Below, one piece after another: positions 54,295 through 63,108 of a DNA stretch of 64,000 bases; position 1 is the first letter of the stretch, and each line of letters begins with the position of its first letter. The position numbers and the translations under genes are program-made. The stretch lies in assembly GCF_030295405.1 (NCBI RefSeq), contig NZ_AP027080.1, forward strand, positions 2,542,001 through 2,606,000, written 5' to 3'. This DNA comes from Mesoterricola silvestris. GTDB lineage: Bacteria > Acidobacteriota > Holophagae > Holophagales > Holophagaceae. The notes below the pieces were generated by a model that was not told where the DNA came from, did not search any database, and saw only the letters and a program-made list of their open reading frames with translations.

Positions 54295-54627
54295 TCAGCC
54301 TTCGGCCTCGGTGGCCACCGCTTCGGGGAGTCGATCCTTGTAGCCCGCCTGACGCTTGCCGGCATGTTTGTGGGCCTGCACCTCAAGCTTGTCCAAGGCT
54401 TGGGATAGGCTCTGATACATATCGGTGCTTTCGGCGGAAGCGATGAATTCGCCATTCTTCGTCTTGAGGGTGATCTCAGCCGAGTGGCGGTGCTTCTCCA
54501 CGCTGAAAATGACGTGAACGTCGATGATGTCGTCCAGGTACGCTTGCATCTTGTCCAGACCCTCCTGCGCGGACTGGCGCAGGCTGTCGGACACTTCAAC
54601 GTGGCGGCCGGTGTAGATGACCTTCAT
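54295..54627 (-). CDS. hpf: Ribosome hibernation-promoting factor, short form
   Basis: 110 aa. The HPF/RaiA core is visible: VIYTGRHVEVSDSLRQ, LDKMQAYLDDIIDVHVIFSVEK, HSAEITLKTKNGEF and MYQSLSQALDKLEVQAHKH. The C-terminal dimerisation domain of long HPF is absent. AAAGGAG precedes ATG 54627. Gene order rpoN-hpf is conserved in many Gram-negative bacteria. It binds the 30S decoding region in stationary phase. Confidence 0.93.
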   Translation of the reverse strand: MKVIYTGRHVEVSDSLRQSAQEGLDKMQAYLDDIIDVHVIFSVEKHRHSAEITLKTKNGEFIASAESTDMYQSLSQALDKLEVQAHKHAGKRQAGYKDRLPEAVATEAEG

Positions 54628-54708
54628 CGTGGACTCCTTTGAAGGGGGGACCTTTCGGGTCCGGTGGAAACGACACTACGTCCTGAGTGCGTCGACCGGG
54701 GTGGACGT

Positions 54709-56265
54709 TCAACGCCTTCTGCGGCGGGATGCGGGGGGGATCTTGCATTCCTCGCGGTATTTGTTGACCGTCCTCCGGGCGACCTTGATGCCGTCCCGTT
54801 CCAGGAGCTTGGCGATGGTCTCGTCGGACAGGGGCTTGGCAGGGTCCTCGGCCTGCACCAACGCCTTGATCTTGTGCTTGACCACCGTTGCGGAAACGTC
54901 GTCCCCGCTGTTGGAACCGAGACTGGCGCTGAAGAAATAATTGAGATCGAAAAGCCCCTGGGGCGTGTGGATGGTCTTGGCCTTCACCACCCGCGAAATC
55001 GTGGATTCATGGAACCCCGTGGATTCGGCCACGTCCCGCAGCACCATGGGGCGCAGGCGCTCGATGCCGTGCTCCAGGAACTCCCGCTGCAGTTCCACGA
55101 TGGAAGCGGACACGCGCAGGACCGTTCGGTTCCGGTCCTCCACCCCCCGGATGAAATCCCGGGCGGAGCGGTACTTGTCCCGGATGAAATCCTTGTCGTC
55201 CTTGGCTTCGGCGCTGGCCAGGAAGTGGCGGTACTCGCCGCTCACCCGCAGGCGGGGTACGGTCTCGTCGTTGAGGTAGACCTTCCAGTTGCCGTCCTCC
55301 CCCTTGAGGACTACCACATCGGGCTTCACGACCCGCTCGCTCTCTGGATCGAAGGCCCGGCCCGGCGTGGGGTGCAGGTGGCGCAGGACCGCCAGGGCCT
55401 CGCCCAGGTCCTCCTCGGTGCAGCCCATGGCCTTGCGCAGCTTGGCGTTGTCCCGCTGGGACAGGAGGTCGGTCTGTTCCTGGATGATGCGCACCGCCAG
55501 GTCGTCCGGTTCCGCCCCGGCGTGGCGCAGCTGCACCAGGAGGCTTTCCTTCACATTGAAGCAGCCGACGCCCGAGGGATCGAATTCCTGGAGGATCTCC
55601 AGCAACTCCTGGAGCAGGTCCTCCCCGATGCCCAGGTCCTGGGCCAGCTCCCGGGGACAGGTCTCGGTGGGTTGGTCGGGGTCCAGGCGCAGGAAGCCCT
55701 TGGGATCCACGTGGTCGATGAGGGCTTCGAAGGGGACGGCCCGGGGGTCGTCGGGATCCAGGGTCTGGTACAGCTGGCCCAGGAGGTGCTCCTGCAGGGT
55801 TTCGGTGCTGCTGAGCCGGTCCTCCCAGCTGGTGCGCTCGTCGTCCGGTAGGCTGCTGGTGCGGGGCACGTCCAGGTCCCAGGAGTTCTCGGCGCCCATT
55901 TCCGTTTCCTGCACCTGGGAGATGCCGGCCTCGGTGAAGGCCTCCAGGTCCGCGTCGGGGTTCATCTCCCCGGGGGTCTCGGGCAGGGGGCCCAGGTCCA
56001 CGGAATCGGCGCCCTCGGGCACCTCGGCCCCGGCCTCGGCCACTTCGGAATCGTGGCCCTCCTCCAGGGCCTCCAGGGTGGGGGTCTCGTCGCCGTCCTC
56101 CAGGAGCTCCAGGAGGGGGTTCTCCCCCAGCTCGCGCTCGATGGTCTGGCTCAATTCCAGGAGGTTCATCTGCCAGAGCTTGAGCTTGAGCTGCATGGCG
56201 GGCGTCAGGGCCAAGGTCTGGCTCTGGGCCAGGCGCTGGGAGAGGTTGTGTCCGAGGTTCGCCAT
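54709..56265 (-). CDS. rpoN: RNA polymerase sigma-54 factor
   Basis: 518 aa sigma factor for enhancer-dependent promoters. Region I (QTLALTPAMQLKLKLWQMNL) is followed by an acidic region II of about 100 residues. The core-binding and HTH parts (VVKAKTIHTPQGLFDLNYF) lead to the RpoN box ARRTVNKYREECKIP near the C-terminus. ATG 56265 overlaps the lptB stop (TGATG). No clear -24/-12 promoters were recognised in this window, so its regulon here cannot be stated. Confidence 0.95.
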   Translation of the reverse strand: MANLGHNLSQRLAQSQTLALTPAMQLKLKLWQMNLLELSQTIERELGENPLLELLEDGDETPTLEALEEGHDSEVAEAGAEVPEGADSVDLGPLPETPGEMNPDADLEAFTEAGISQVQETEMGAENSWDLDVPRTSSLPDDERTSWEDRLSSTETLQEHLLGQLYQTLDPDDPRAVPFEALIDHVDPKGFLRLDPDQPTETCPRELAQDLGIGEDLLQELLEILQEFDPSGVGCFNVKESLLVQLRHAGAEPDDLAVRIIQEQTDLLSQRDNAKLRKAMGCTEEDLGEALAVLRHLHPTPGRAFDPESERVVKPDVVVLKGEDGNWKVYLNDETVPRLRVSGEYRHFLASAEAKDDKDFIRDKYRSARDFIRGVEDRNRTVLRVSASIVELQREFLEHGIERLRPMVLRDVAESTGFHESTISRVVKAKTIHTPQGLFDLNYFFSASLGSNSGDDVSATVVKHKIKALVQAEDPAKPLSDETIAKLLERDGIKVARRTVNKYREECKIPPASRRRRR

Positions 56266-56999
56266 CAATCCAGCCTGAAACGGTCGCCAAGGTAAACCCG
56301 GCGGATATCGGGATCGTCAGCGATCTCCTGGGGCAAGCCATGCTTCATGATCATTCCATCTGCAAGAATGTACGCGCGGTCCGCGATCTGCAAGGTTTCC
56401 CGAACATTATGGTCCGTGATCAGCACGCCGATGCCTCTGGCCTTAAGATCGGCAATGAGGCCCTGGATCTCCAGTACCGATTTCGGGTCCACCCCCGCGA
56501 ACGGTTCGTCCAGCAGCATGATGCGGGGGTCGGTGACCAGGGCCCGGGCCATCTCGCAGCGCCTGCGCTCGCCCCCGGAAAGGGACATGCCCAGGGTCTC
56601 CCGCACCTTCTGCAGGTGGAAATCGGCCAGGAGCTTCTCGCAGCGGGCCCGCTGCTCCTCCTTGGGCACCGGCTGCAGCTCGGCCAGGGCCAGGAGGTTC
56701 TCCCAGACCGTCAGGCCCCGGAAGACGCTGGATTCCTGGGGGAGGTAGCCGATGCCCTGGCGGGCCCGGCGGTGCATGGGCATGCCGGTGATGTCCTGGT
56801 CCTGCCAGATGATGCTGCCCCGGTCGGGGGCCTCCACCCCCACCACCATGTAGAAGGTGGTGGTCTTGCCGGCGCCGTTGGGGCCCAGGAGGCCCACCAC
56901 TTCGCCGGGGGAGACGTTGAGGGACACGTCACGCACGACCGTTCGATCGCCGTAGCGCTTGAACACGTTCCGGGCCTCGAGGCGGATGTCCGGGTTCAC
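56265..56999 (-). CDS. lptB: LPS export ABC ATPase LptB
   Basis: 244 aa ATPase that powers LPS extraction by the LptFG permease. Walker A GPNGAGKTTTFYMVVG, the LptB-type QESSVFRGLTVWENL, signature LSGGERRRCEMARAL, Walker B IMLLDEPFAGVDP and switch ITDHNVRETL. GTG 56999 overlaps the lptCA stop by 4 nt. It sits in the classic lptC-lptA-lptB-rpoN-hpf order. Confidence 0.95.
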   Translation of the reverse strand: MNPDIRLEARNVFKRYGDRTVVRDVSLNVSPGEVVGLLGPNGAGKTTTFYMVVGVEAPDRGSIIWQDQDITGMPMHRRARQGIGYLPQESSVFRGLTVWENLLALAELQPVPKEEQRARCEKLLADFHLQKVRETLGMSLSGGERRRCEMARALVTDPRIMLLDEPFAGVDPKSVLEIQGLIADLKARGIGVLITDHNVRETLQIADRAYILADGMIMKHGLPQEIADDPDIRRVYLGDRFRLD

Positions 57000-58714
57000 G
57001 GGCGCACCTCCGTGAGGGCCGTCACGTTCCCGTGCCAGACCGCGACCTGCTTGGCCGGATCCAGGTCCAGGGTGTCCCCCCTGCCCTCCCCCATGCGGCC
57101 CTTCAATACAACTGATCCATTCGCAGTCATTTGCTTCACAACATTCCCTGGCCCCAGGGTTACCGAGATGTGCTCGGCTTGCAAGCGCCAGCCTTGGCCC
57201 TGGCATTCCACCCGGCTGTCGAGGGTCAGGCGGTCGCCCAGGGCCTGGCCCCGGTCCGCCCGCAGGTTGATATCCCCCTCCGGGGCCGCCAGGGCGCCCG
57301 CGATGCCCTGGGGGAAGAGCGCCTGGTCCCGGCTCTTGATGACCTTCAGGCCGGTGAGGCGCTGGCGGAGCCGGGTCCAGGTGACGGGCCGGCCCGAAAG
57401 GGTCATGGCGCTGCCCTCCCACACCAGGGAATCGCAGCGCACCTGCGCCCCGTCGAAGAACCGGGCCTGGATGGGACCCTTGAACTGCCATTTCAGGGGG
57501 TTGCCCGTCCCTTCCCCGGCCGAGAAGGTGCCCAGCTCCCCCCGGCCCAGGGCCGGCGCGTGGATGCGCCAGGTGCGCTGGCGGTGGCGGCCCTCGATGC
57601 GGGGGCTGCTGAGGGAGCGTTCCCCCCAGGTGAGCACGGCCTGGGGCTCCGCCCAGGTCTGGCCCACCTGGAGCTCGGCGGGCAGATCCGGCCCGGGGGC
57701 GGTGCGCTGCAGGACCCGGGGGGCCCGCAGGGTGGCCTTGAGGCCTTCCAGGGGCTGCTCCCAGGTGACGTTGCCCTCCAGGCGAAGCCCGGCGGGGGTC
57801 CACCGGGCGCCCAGGGCCGTGAGGATCTCGGGCCCGCTTTCCGTGGCCCGGGTGGCCTTGAAATCCCGGAATTCCATGCGGTCGAAGGGCTGGCCCTTGG
57901 CGGGACGGGGGGCCAGGCCATGGCCGGCGGTGCCGGACCAGCCGTCCTCCCGCTGGAAGGCCAGGGGCGCGTCGAAGATCACGTCCGCCGGCTGGATGCG
58001 CACCAGGGACGCCTGAACGGCGCCCCCCTCCAGCTCCGCGGCCACGTCCTCCAGCTTGCCGTCCTGGAAACCCAGGGAGGCCACCATGCGCTGGGCCGTG
58101 AGGTTCTTCAGGGCGCCGGGATCGGCGGCCCGCCAGTCCACGGGGCCCTTGTCCACCCGGAACTGGCCGTCCAGGCCCCGGTGCCAGCCCGGGGGTAGGA
58201 TCCAGCGGCCGCGGCCGTTGCCCTGCAGGTCGTCCCACACCAGGGTGCTCAGGCCGGTCCACACCCCATGGTCCCACCCCAGGGCGGGGCCCGGTTCCTT
58301 CATGAAGCCCCGGCCGGCCGGGGCCTTGAGGGCGGTGTCCTGGGCGTCCACGGTCATGGGGCCCATGAGGGTCCAGATGCCCTTGATGCGCTCGGCGGCG
58401 GGGGACACCATGCCCCAGACGGTGAGGGGCTCTTCCAGGCGGCCCGTGACCCGGTCCAGGCGGATCTCCTCCTGGGTGCCCTGGATGGTCTCGTAGGACA
58501 GGGCGAACCTGCCCGCCCCCAGCTGCTCCACGAAGGTGCCGAAGCGCCCCTGGGTGCCCTTGCCCAGGAAGAGGGTGTCCCCGGCCTCGGGCTTGAGGGG
58601 CCGGGGCCCCCGGCCCATGAAGACGCCGGTCACCCCCACGATGGCCAGCACCAGGGCCCCCCCGGCCACCCGCCACAGGGGATTCCGGGTACCCGGGAAG
58701 GTCCAGGCCCTCAT
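56996..58714 (-). CDS. LptC-LptA fusion
   Basis: 572 aa. One N-terminal membrane helix (WRVAGGALVLAIVGVTGVFM), then LptC-like jellyroll strands, then a long middle portion (residues 150-420) with beta-rich repeats, and an OstA/LptA-type C-terminus (about 470-572) with INLRADRGQALGDRLTLDS and VVLKGRMGEGRGDTLDLD. It takes the place of separate lptC and lptA between recJ and lptB. The protein could span membrane to periplasm as one piece of the Lpt bridge. The middle may be additional jellyrolls (inference). Confidence 0.75.
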   Translation of the reverse strand: MRAWTFPGTRNPLWRVAGGALVLAIVGVTGVFMGRGPRPLKPEAGDTLFLGKGTQGRFGTFVEQLGAGRFALSYETIQGTQEEIRLDRVTGRLEEPLTVWGMVSPAAERIKGIWTLMGPMTVDAQDTALKAPAGRGFMKEPGPALGWDHGVWTGLSTLVWDDLQGNGRGRWILPPGWHRGLDGQFRVDKGPVDWRAADPGALKNLTAQRMVASLGFQDGKLEDVAAELEGGAVQASLVRIQPADVIFDAPLAFQREDGWSGTAGHGLAPRPAKGQPFDRMEFRDFKATRATESGPEILTALGARWTPAGLRLEGNVTWEQPLEGLKATLRAPRVLQRTAPGPDLPAELQVGQTWAEPQAVLTWGERSLSSPRIEGRHRQRTWRIHAPALGRGELGTFSAGEGTGNPLKWQFKGPIQARFFDGAQVRCDSLVWEGSAMTLSGRPVTWTRLRQRLTGLKVIKSRDQALFPQGIAGALAAPEGDINLRADRGQALGDRLTLDSRVECQGQGWRLQAEHISVTLGPGNVVKQMTANGSVVLKGRMGEGRGDTLDLDPAKQVAVWHGNVTALTEVRP

Positions 58715-60369
58715 GGGGCCTCCCGGGGGTCCACCGGCCCGTCCACCCGCCAGGAGCGGCCCCAGCGGGGGTGGTCCTGGGGGGCCACCGCCAGGCAAAG
58801 GGAGCCTTCGAGGCTGCGGGGCTCGTCGGCAAAGAGCGTGAACTCCTCGGATTCGCCTTCCATGCGGAATTTCCGGTAGCCCGCGCCGAAGGTCCTGGGC
58901 TGGCCCGCGAGCCGGCCCTCCACCAGCAGCACCGGTTCCGGGAAGCCCTGGCCGAAGGGCTCCAGGCGCTCCAGCTCCGCGCGGGGGGGCGCCAGGCGCG
59001 TGCCGGCGCCGTCCACCACCAGGGCCGCGTCCGGGGCGTCCACGGACTGTTCCTGGGCCCCCTTGTTCAGGGTGGCCTTCACGAAGGCGAGGTTGCGCAG
59101 GGGGAAGGTCATGCCCGCGGCGTAGCGGTGCCCGCCGCCGGTGGTGAGGTAGGGTCCCGCCAGTTCCAGGAGCGGGCGCAGGTCGTAGGTTTCCGGGGCC
59201 CGCACGGAGCAGTGGGCCACGCCGTCCAGCACCGTGCACACAGCCGAGGGGCGCTGGGTGGCGCGCATGCGGTGGCCGGCGACGATGCCGATGACGCCCT
59301 TGTGGGCGGTTGGCTCCACCACCAGGTCGAAGGGGTCGTCCCCCGGGGGCGGAAGCTGGTCCCCCAGGGCCCGCTGGATCTCCCGGCGCTCCAGGTTGAG
59401 GGCCTCCACGCGCTCCATGAGGCCGGCCGCGGAGGCCGCATCCCGGGCCAGGAGGAGGCGCACCGCGTCCTCGGCGCCGCCCATGCGCCCCACGGCGTTG
59501 AGGCGGGGGCCGATCTGGTAGCCGATGTCCTTGCCCCGCACCGCGCCGTCCACCTTGGAGGCCCGCAGCAGGGCCGAGAGCCCCGGCCCGTTGGCCCCGG
59601 CCATGGCCAGGAGCCCGCGCTTGACCAGGAGGGCGTTCTCCCCGCGCAGGGGCACCATGTCGGCCACCGTGCCCAGGGCCACCAGCTTCAGGAGTCCGTC
59701 CAGGAAGGGTCCGTCCGCGCCCCGGGGCGTGGGCGCGGCGTCCAGCAGGGCCTGGGCCAGCTTGAAGGCCACCCCCACCCCGGCCAGGGAGGGATTGGCG
59801 TAGCCGTCCAGGCCCGGGTGCACCACCGGGCACTCCGGGAGGGCCGGGCCCAGGGCGTGGTGGTCGGTGATGATCCAATCGGCGCCCAGCTCCTTCGTGG
59901 CCCGCACCTCGTCCACGCTGCGCACGCCGCAGTCCACGGAAACCAGCAGGGAGGGCCCGCGCTGGGCCATCACCTCCCGGATGCACTCCAGGTTGAGGCC
60001 GTAGCCGTCGTTGAAGCGGTTGGGGATGAAAAAGCTCGCCCTGGCGCCCAGCTTTTCCAGGACGCGCATGAGCAGGGCGGTGGCGGTGACGCCGTCCACG
60101 TCGTAGTCGCCGTAGACGCAGATGGACTCCCCCTGGGCGCAGGCCCGGCGGATGCGTTCCACGGCCCCGGGGACCCCGGGCAGCAGGAAGGGGTCCGTGG
60201 ACCGGTCCCAGGAGGGGTCCAGGCGCCAGCCCAGTTCCTCGTCGTCGGCCTCCCGCAGCCACGCCAGCCGCGCCGCTTCGGGGCTGAGATCCCAGGTCCG
60301 GGCCAGGGCCGCCCAGGGACGGGAGCCCGGCAGGAGGGCCCGGCGCATGCGCCAGGGCAGCGGGGTCAT
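58711..60369 (-). CDS. recJ: Single-stranded-DNA exonuclease RecJ
   Basis: 552 aa DHH-family exonuclease of recombination and mismatch repair. Catalytic motifs: [16 protein letters not shown] near residue 84, [17 protein letters not shown] (DHH), and the DHHA1 portion with [12 protein letters not shown]. It ends in the OB-like region with [18 protein letters not shown] 60369 overlaps the accA stop; its own stop overlaps lptCA. The close linkage to lpt genes is structural, not obviously functional. Confidence 0.93.
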   Translation of the reverse strand: MTPLPWRMRRALLPGSRPWAALARTWDLSPEAARLAWLREADDEELGWRLDPSWDRSTDPFLLPGVPGAVERIRRACAQGESICVYGDYDVDGVTATALLMRVLEKLGARASFFIPNRFNDGYGLNLECIREVMAQRGPSLLVSVDCGVRSVDEVRATKELGADWIITDHHALGPALPECPVVHPGLDGYANPSLAGVGVAFKLAQALLDAAPTPRGADGPFLDGLLKLVALGTVADMVPLRGENALLVKRGLLAMAGANGPGLSALLRASKVDGAVRGKDIGYQIGPRLNAVGRMGGAEDAVRLLLARDAASAAGLMERVEALNLERREIQRALGDQLPPPGDDPFDLVVEPTAHKGVIGIVAGHRMRATQRPSAVCTVLDGVAHCSVRAPETYDLRPLLELAGPYLTTGGGHRYAAGMTFPLRNLAFVKATLNKGAQEQSVDAPDAALVVDGAGTRLAPPRAELERLEPFGQGFPEPVLLVEGRLAGQPRTFGAGYRKFRMEGESEEFTLFADEPRSLEGSLCLAVAPQDHPRWGRSWRVDGPVDPREAP

Positions 60370-61316
60370 TTGACGACGCTGCCCATGCGGGCGAACTTTT
60401 CGTAGCGCTGGTCGATCAGCGCCTGGGGGCCCAGGGGGCGCAGGGCTTCCAGGGCCTTGAGCACCGCCTCCTTGAGCAGCGCCGCGGCCTGGTCCCAGTC
60501 GCCGTGGGCGCCGCCCAGGGGCTCGGGAATGATGCCGTCGATGAGCCCCTGCTCCAGCAGGTGCGGGGCGGTGATCTTCAGGGCCTCCGCGGCCGCCGGG
60601 GCCTGGGCCGCGTCCTTCCAGAGGATGGAGGCGCACCCCTCGGGGGTGATGACGGAGTAGACGGCGTATTCCTGCATGAGGACGGTGTTGGCCACCCCCA
60701 GGGCCAGGGCGCCGCCCGAGCCCCCTTCCCCGATGACCACGGCCACCACCGGCACCGTGAGCCGGGCCATCTCCTTGAGGTTCCGGGCGATGGCCTCGGC
60801 CTGCCCCCGCTCCTCGGCGTCCAGGCCCGGATAGGCGCCCTGGGTGTCGATGAGGGTCAGGACAGGGCGGTGGAACTTCTCGGCCAACTGCATGAGGCGC
60901 AAGGCCTTGCGGTAGCCCTCGGGCTTGGGCATGCCGAAGTTCCGGAGGATCTTCTGCTTGGTGTCCCGGCCCTTCTGCTGGCCCATGACCATGACCGGGA
61001 GGCCCCCGATCCAGCCCATGCCCCCCACGATCGCCGCGTCGTCCCCGAAGTTCCGGTCCCCGTGGATCTCCTCGAACCGGTCGCAGATGCGTTCGATGTA
61101 GTCCAGGGTGTAGGGCCGGCGGGGATGGCGGGCCAGCTGGGTGCGCTGCCAGTCGGTGATGGAGGCGAAGACTTCGGCCTTGAGCTTGTCGGCTTTCTTG
61201 CGGAGGCGGTCCCGCTCCTTGGTCTTGGCCGGGTCCATCTCCAGGGCCCGGATCTGGGCCTCCAGGTCGAGGATGGGTCGTTCCAGATCGGCAAGGTCAG
61301 TGGGATGTCCGCTCAA
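60366..61316 (-). CDS. accA: Acetyl-CoA carboxylase carboxyltransferase subunit alpha
   Basis: 316 aa from TTG 61316, where GAGGTGAT (an extended match to the 16S 3' end) sits with GAGG 5 nt upstream. Typical features are an N-terminal helical region ([16 protein letters not shown]), [19 protein letters not shown], then the crotonase-fold [15 protein letters not shown] and [16 protein letters not shown]. It forms malonyl-CoA with AccD for fatty acid synthesis. In-frame codons further upstream (GTG 61322, ATG) lack ribosome-binding sites. Confidence 0.94.
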   Translation of the reverse strand: MSGHPTDLADLERPILDLEAQIRALEMDPAKTKERDRLRKKADKLKAEVFASITDWQRTQLARHPRRPYTLDYIERICDRFEEIHGDRNFGDDAAIVGGMGWIGGLPVMVMGQQKGRDTKQKILRNFGMPKPEGYRKALRLMQLAEKFHRPVLTLIDTQGAYPGLDAEERGQAEAIARNLKEMARLTVPVVAVVIGEGGSGGALALGVANTVLMQEYAVYSVITPEGCASILWKDAAQAPAAAEALKITAPHLLEQGLIDGIIPEPLGGAHGDWDQAAALLKEAVLKALEALRPLGPQALIDQRYEKFARMGSVVK

Positions 61317-61430
61317 AATCACCTCGAAGGGATGGAAAGTCCAGTTTAGAGGCCCCGGCCCCCAAAGACCAGCGCCGCATTCCTTGCGGGCGGGGACCGG
61401 GGCGGCCATCCTTGGGGCAGGAGGTGCGAC

Positions 61431-61994
61431 ATGCGTGCCTGGATCATGGGTTTTCTGGTTCCGGGGCTGGCCTTGGCCCAGACGCCCGCCGTGGAAATCC
61501 TCGGCAAGGCCCTGCCGGTGGTGGCCGGACCGATGCCTTCGGAACGGCTCCGGGACCTGGCCGGGGGCCCGGGGAATTCCGGTATTGATGTGAAGATCCG
61601 CCGGTCGGCCCGGCGCACCGGATTCCTGCCCGCGGTGGAGGTGCCCCGGGGGGAGGTCCTGGCCATCACCCACGAGATCTCCAGCCCAGCAGGCTGGCAG
61701 GCCTACCGGGTGGACACCGCCCCCGGGGAGAAGATCCATGCCCGCCTGCGCGCCGACCACGAACCCTGGTTCGTGGTGAAGTGCGTGAACCGCAACGGAC
61801 AGCTGGAACAGGGAATGCTCCAGAACCTCATCCGCACCGGGAACCCCGAGGCCACGTACGTCAACCCCGGCAAGGGGCCGGTGACGGTCTACTTCGTGGT
61901 GGACACCACGGAAATCCTCACGGGGAAGGAGCCATACGTGCTGACCCTCACCCGGGAAAAGGTGAATGGGGCCGGGGAGCCGGCCAAGCCTTGA
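61431..61994 (+). CDS. Uncharacterised exported protein
   Basis: 187 aa. AGGAGG upstream of ATG 61431. Signal peptide ([17 protein letters not shown]), then a beta-rich body with [44 protein letters not shown] and [15 protein letters not shown]. The layout of paired strands recalls a small Ig-like or jellyroll fold; there are no catalytic motifs. I do not recognise a family. Divergent from accA and followed at 36 bp by a DUF3788 gene. Confidence 0.65.
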   Translation: MRAWIMGFLVPGLALAQTPAVEILGKALPVVAGPMPSERLRDLAGGPGNSGIDVKIRRSARRTGFLPAVEVPRGEVLAITHEISSPAGWQAYRVDTAPGEKIHARLRADHEPWFVVKCVNRNGQLEQGMLQNLIRTGNPEATYVNPGKGPVTVYFVVDTTEILTGKEPYVLTLTREKVNGAGEPAKP

Positions 61995-62030
61995 ATCCCT
62001 CCCCTGGAAGGATTTACCCTTAGGGCCCAC

Positions 62031-62429
62031 ATGCCCACGAACCTCCCAGCCCCCGACGAAAGCGAACTGGCGACCGTCCTGGGCCCCGCCCTGCCCGTCT
62101 GGAGGGAAATGCTGGCCGCCGCCGAAACCGTCCATGCTCCCCTTGCGAGGATCTGGCGATCCGCCAAGACCGCCTTCGGCCGCATGTGCCTGCTCCAGCA
62201 CAAGGGGCGTACGCTCCTCTACCTGACGCCGGACGAGGGCAAGGTCTGGGTGGCCGTGGTGCTGGGGGAGCGTTCCTACCAGCAGGCGATGGCCGGAACG
62301 CTTCCCGGCGCCATCAAGGAACTTCTGGCCCAGGCGAGGCCCTATGTGGAGGGCCGGGGCATCCGGTTTCCGGTGGATAGGGAGGGAGAGGGGCCGGTCG
62401 TCGCCGAGCTGATGCGGGTCAAGGGGTAA
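62031..62429 (+). CDS. DUF3788 family protein
   Basis: 132 aa soluble protein. Its arrangement fits DUF3788: a leading helix ([20 protein letters not shown]), [20 protein letters not shown], the strand [19 protein letters not shown], and a C-terminal helix ([12 protein letters not shown]). The family is uncharacterised. ATG 62031 is the only plausible start. Convergent with mobA with a 30 bp gap. Confidence 0.7.
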   Translation: MPTNLPAPDESELATVLGPALPVWREMLAAAETVHAPLARIWRSAKTAFGRMCLLQHKGRTLLYLTPDEGKVWVAVVLGERSYQQAMAGTLPGAIKELLAQARPYVEGRGIRFPVDREGEGPVVAELMRVKG

Positions 62430-62459
62430 GAGGGTCCCTGGGGCCGGTCAGGGGGGGGT

Positions 62460-63041
62460 CTATGTCAAGGGAGGGGGGCCCTGGCCGAGCCAGGCCTCCA
62501 GCGCCCCGGGCGTATCCACGTCCTCCCAGCAGGGGTTCGGCCACTCCACCCTCCGGGTGGGCAGCGCCCGGGCCAGATCCCGGAGGCTGCCGGGCTTCTG
62601 GGCGGCCAGATCCCCCACCCGGCTCGAGGGCAGGAAGCTGCCCAGGTACTGGGTGTAATCGCCCACCTGGGCCATGACCCAGTGGCCGGCCCCGGGGTCG
62701 GCCTCCAGGACCCGGGCGTGCCAGGCGGCCAGGGCTTCGGGGGTCCAGCGCACCTGGTCGCAGGCCACCACCCACCAGTGGTCGGGGGTTTCGGTCGCCT
62801 GGCTGGCCCACCGCACCAGGGCGGCGGCGGGGCCCTGGCCGGGGTCGGCCAGGGGGGTGAGGTCGGGGCGGTCCGGCAGGGGCTCGCCCAGGATCTGCAG
62901 GGGACCGTCGGGAAAGACGGCCTGGAATACGGCCACCAGGTGGCCGCCCCAGGTGCCGCCCCGGGGATGGGGCTGGGCGTGCTTGGGGCCGCCGAAACGC
63001 CGGCCCTGGCCCCCCGTGAGGAGGAGGAGGCCGGCTTTCAC
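62460..63041 (-). CDS. mobA: Molybdenum cofactor guanylyltransferase MobA-like
   Basis: 193 aa nucleotidyltransferase. GTG start at 63041. The signature LLTGGQGRRFGGPKHA near residue 8 binds GTP, and VVACDQVRW near 92 holds the metal-binding Asp. The C-terminal WPNPCWEDVDTPGALE matches the family NINTPED segment. It would make the guanine dinucleotide form of molybdenum cofactor. No other moco genes are adjacent. A wider NTP-transferase function is possible. Confidence 0.8.
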   Translation of the reverse strand: MKAGLLLLTGGQGRRFGGPKHAQPHPRGGTWGGHLVAVFQAVFPDGPLQILGEPLPDRPDLTPLADPGQGPAAALVRWASQATETPDHWWVVACDQVRWTPEALAAWHARVLEADPGAGHWVMAQVGDYTQYLGSFLPSSRVGDLAAQKPGSLRDLARALPTRRVEWPNPCWEDVDTPGALEAWLGQGPPPLT

Positions 63042-63108
63042 GCGGCCTCGCCCGGGAGGTCCTGGCCCCCCGGGGGCGTGAATTCGGTCGGTCGCTTCAT
63101 GGGTTCCC

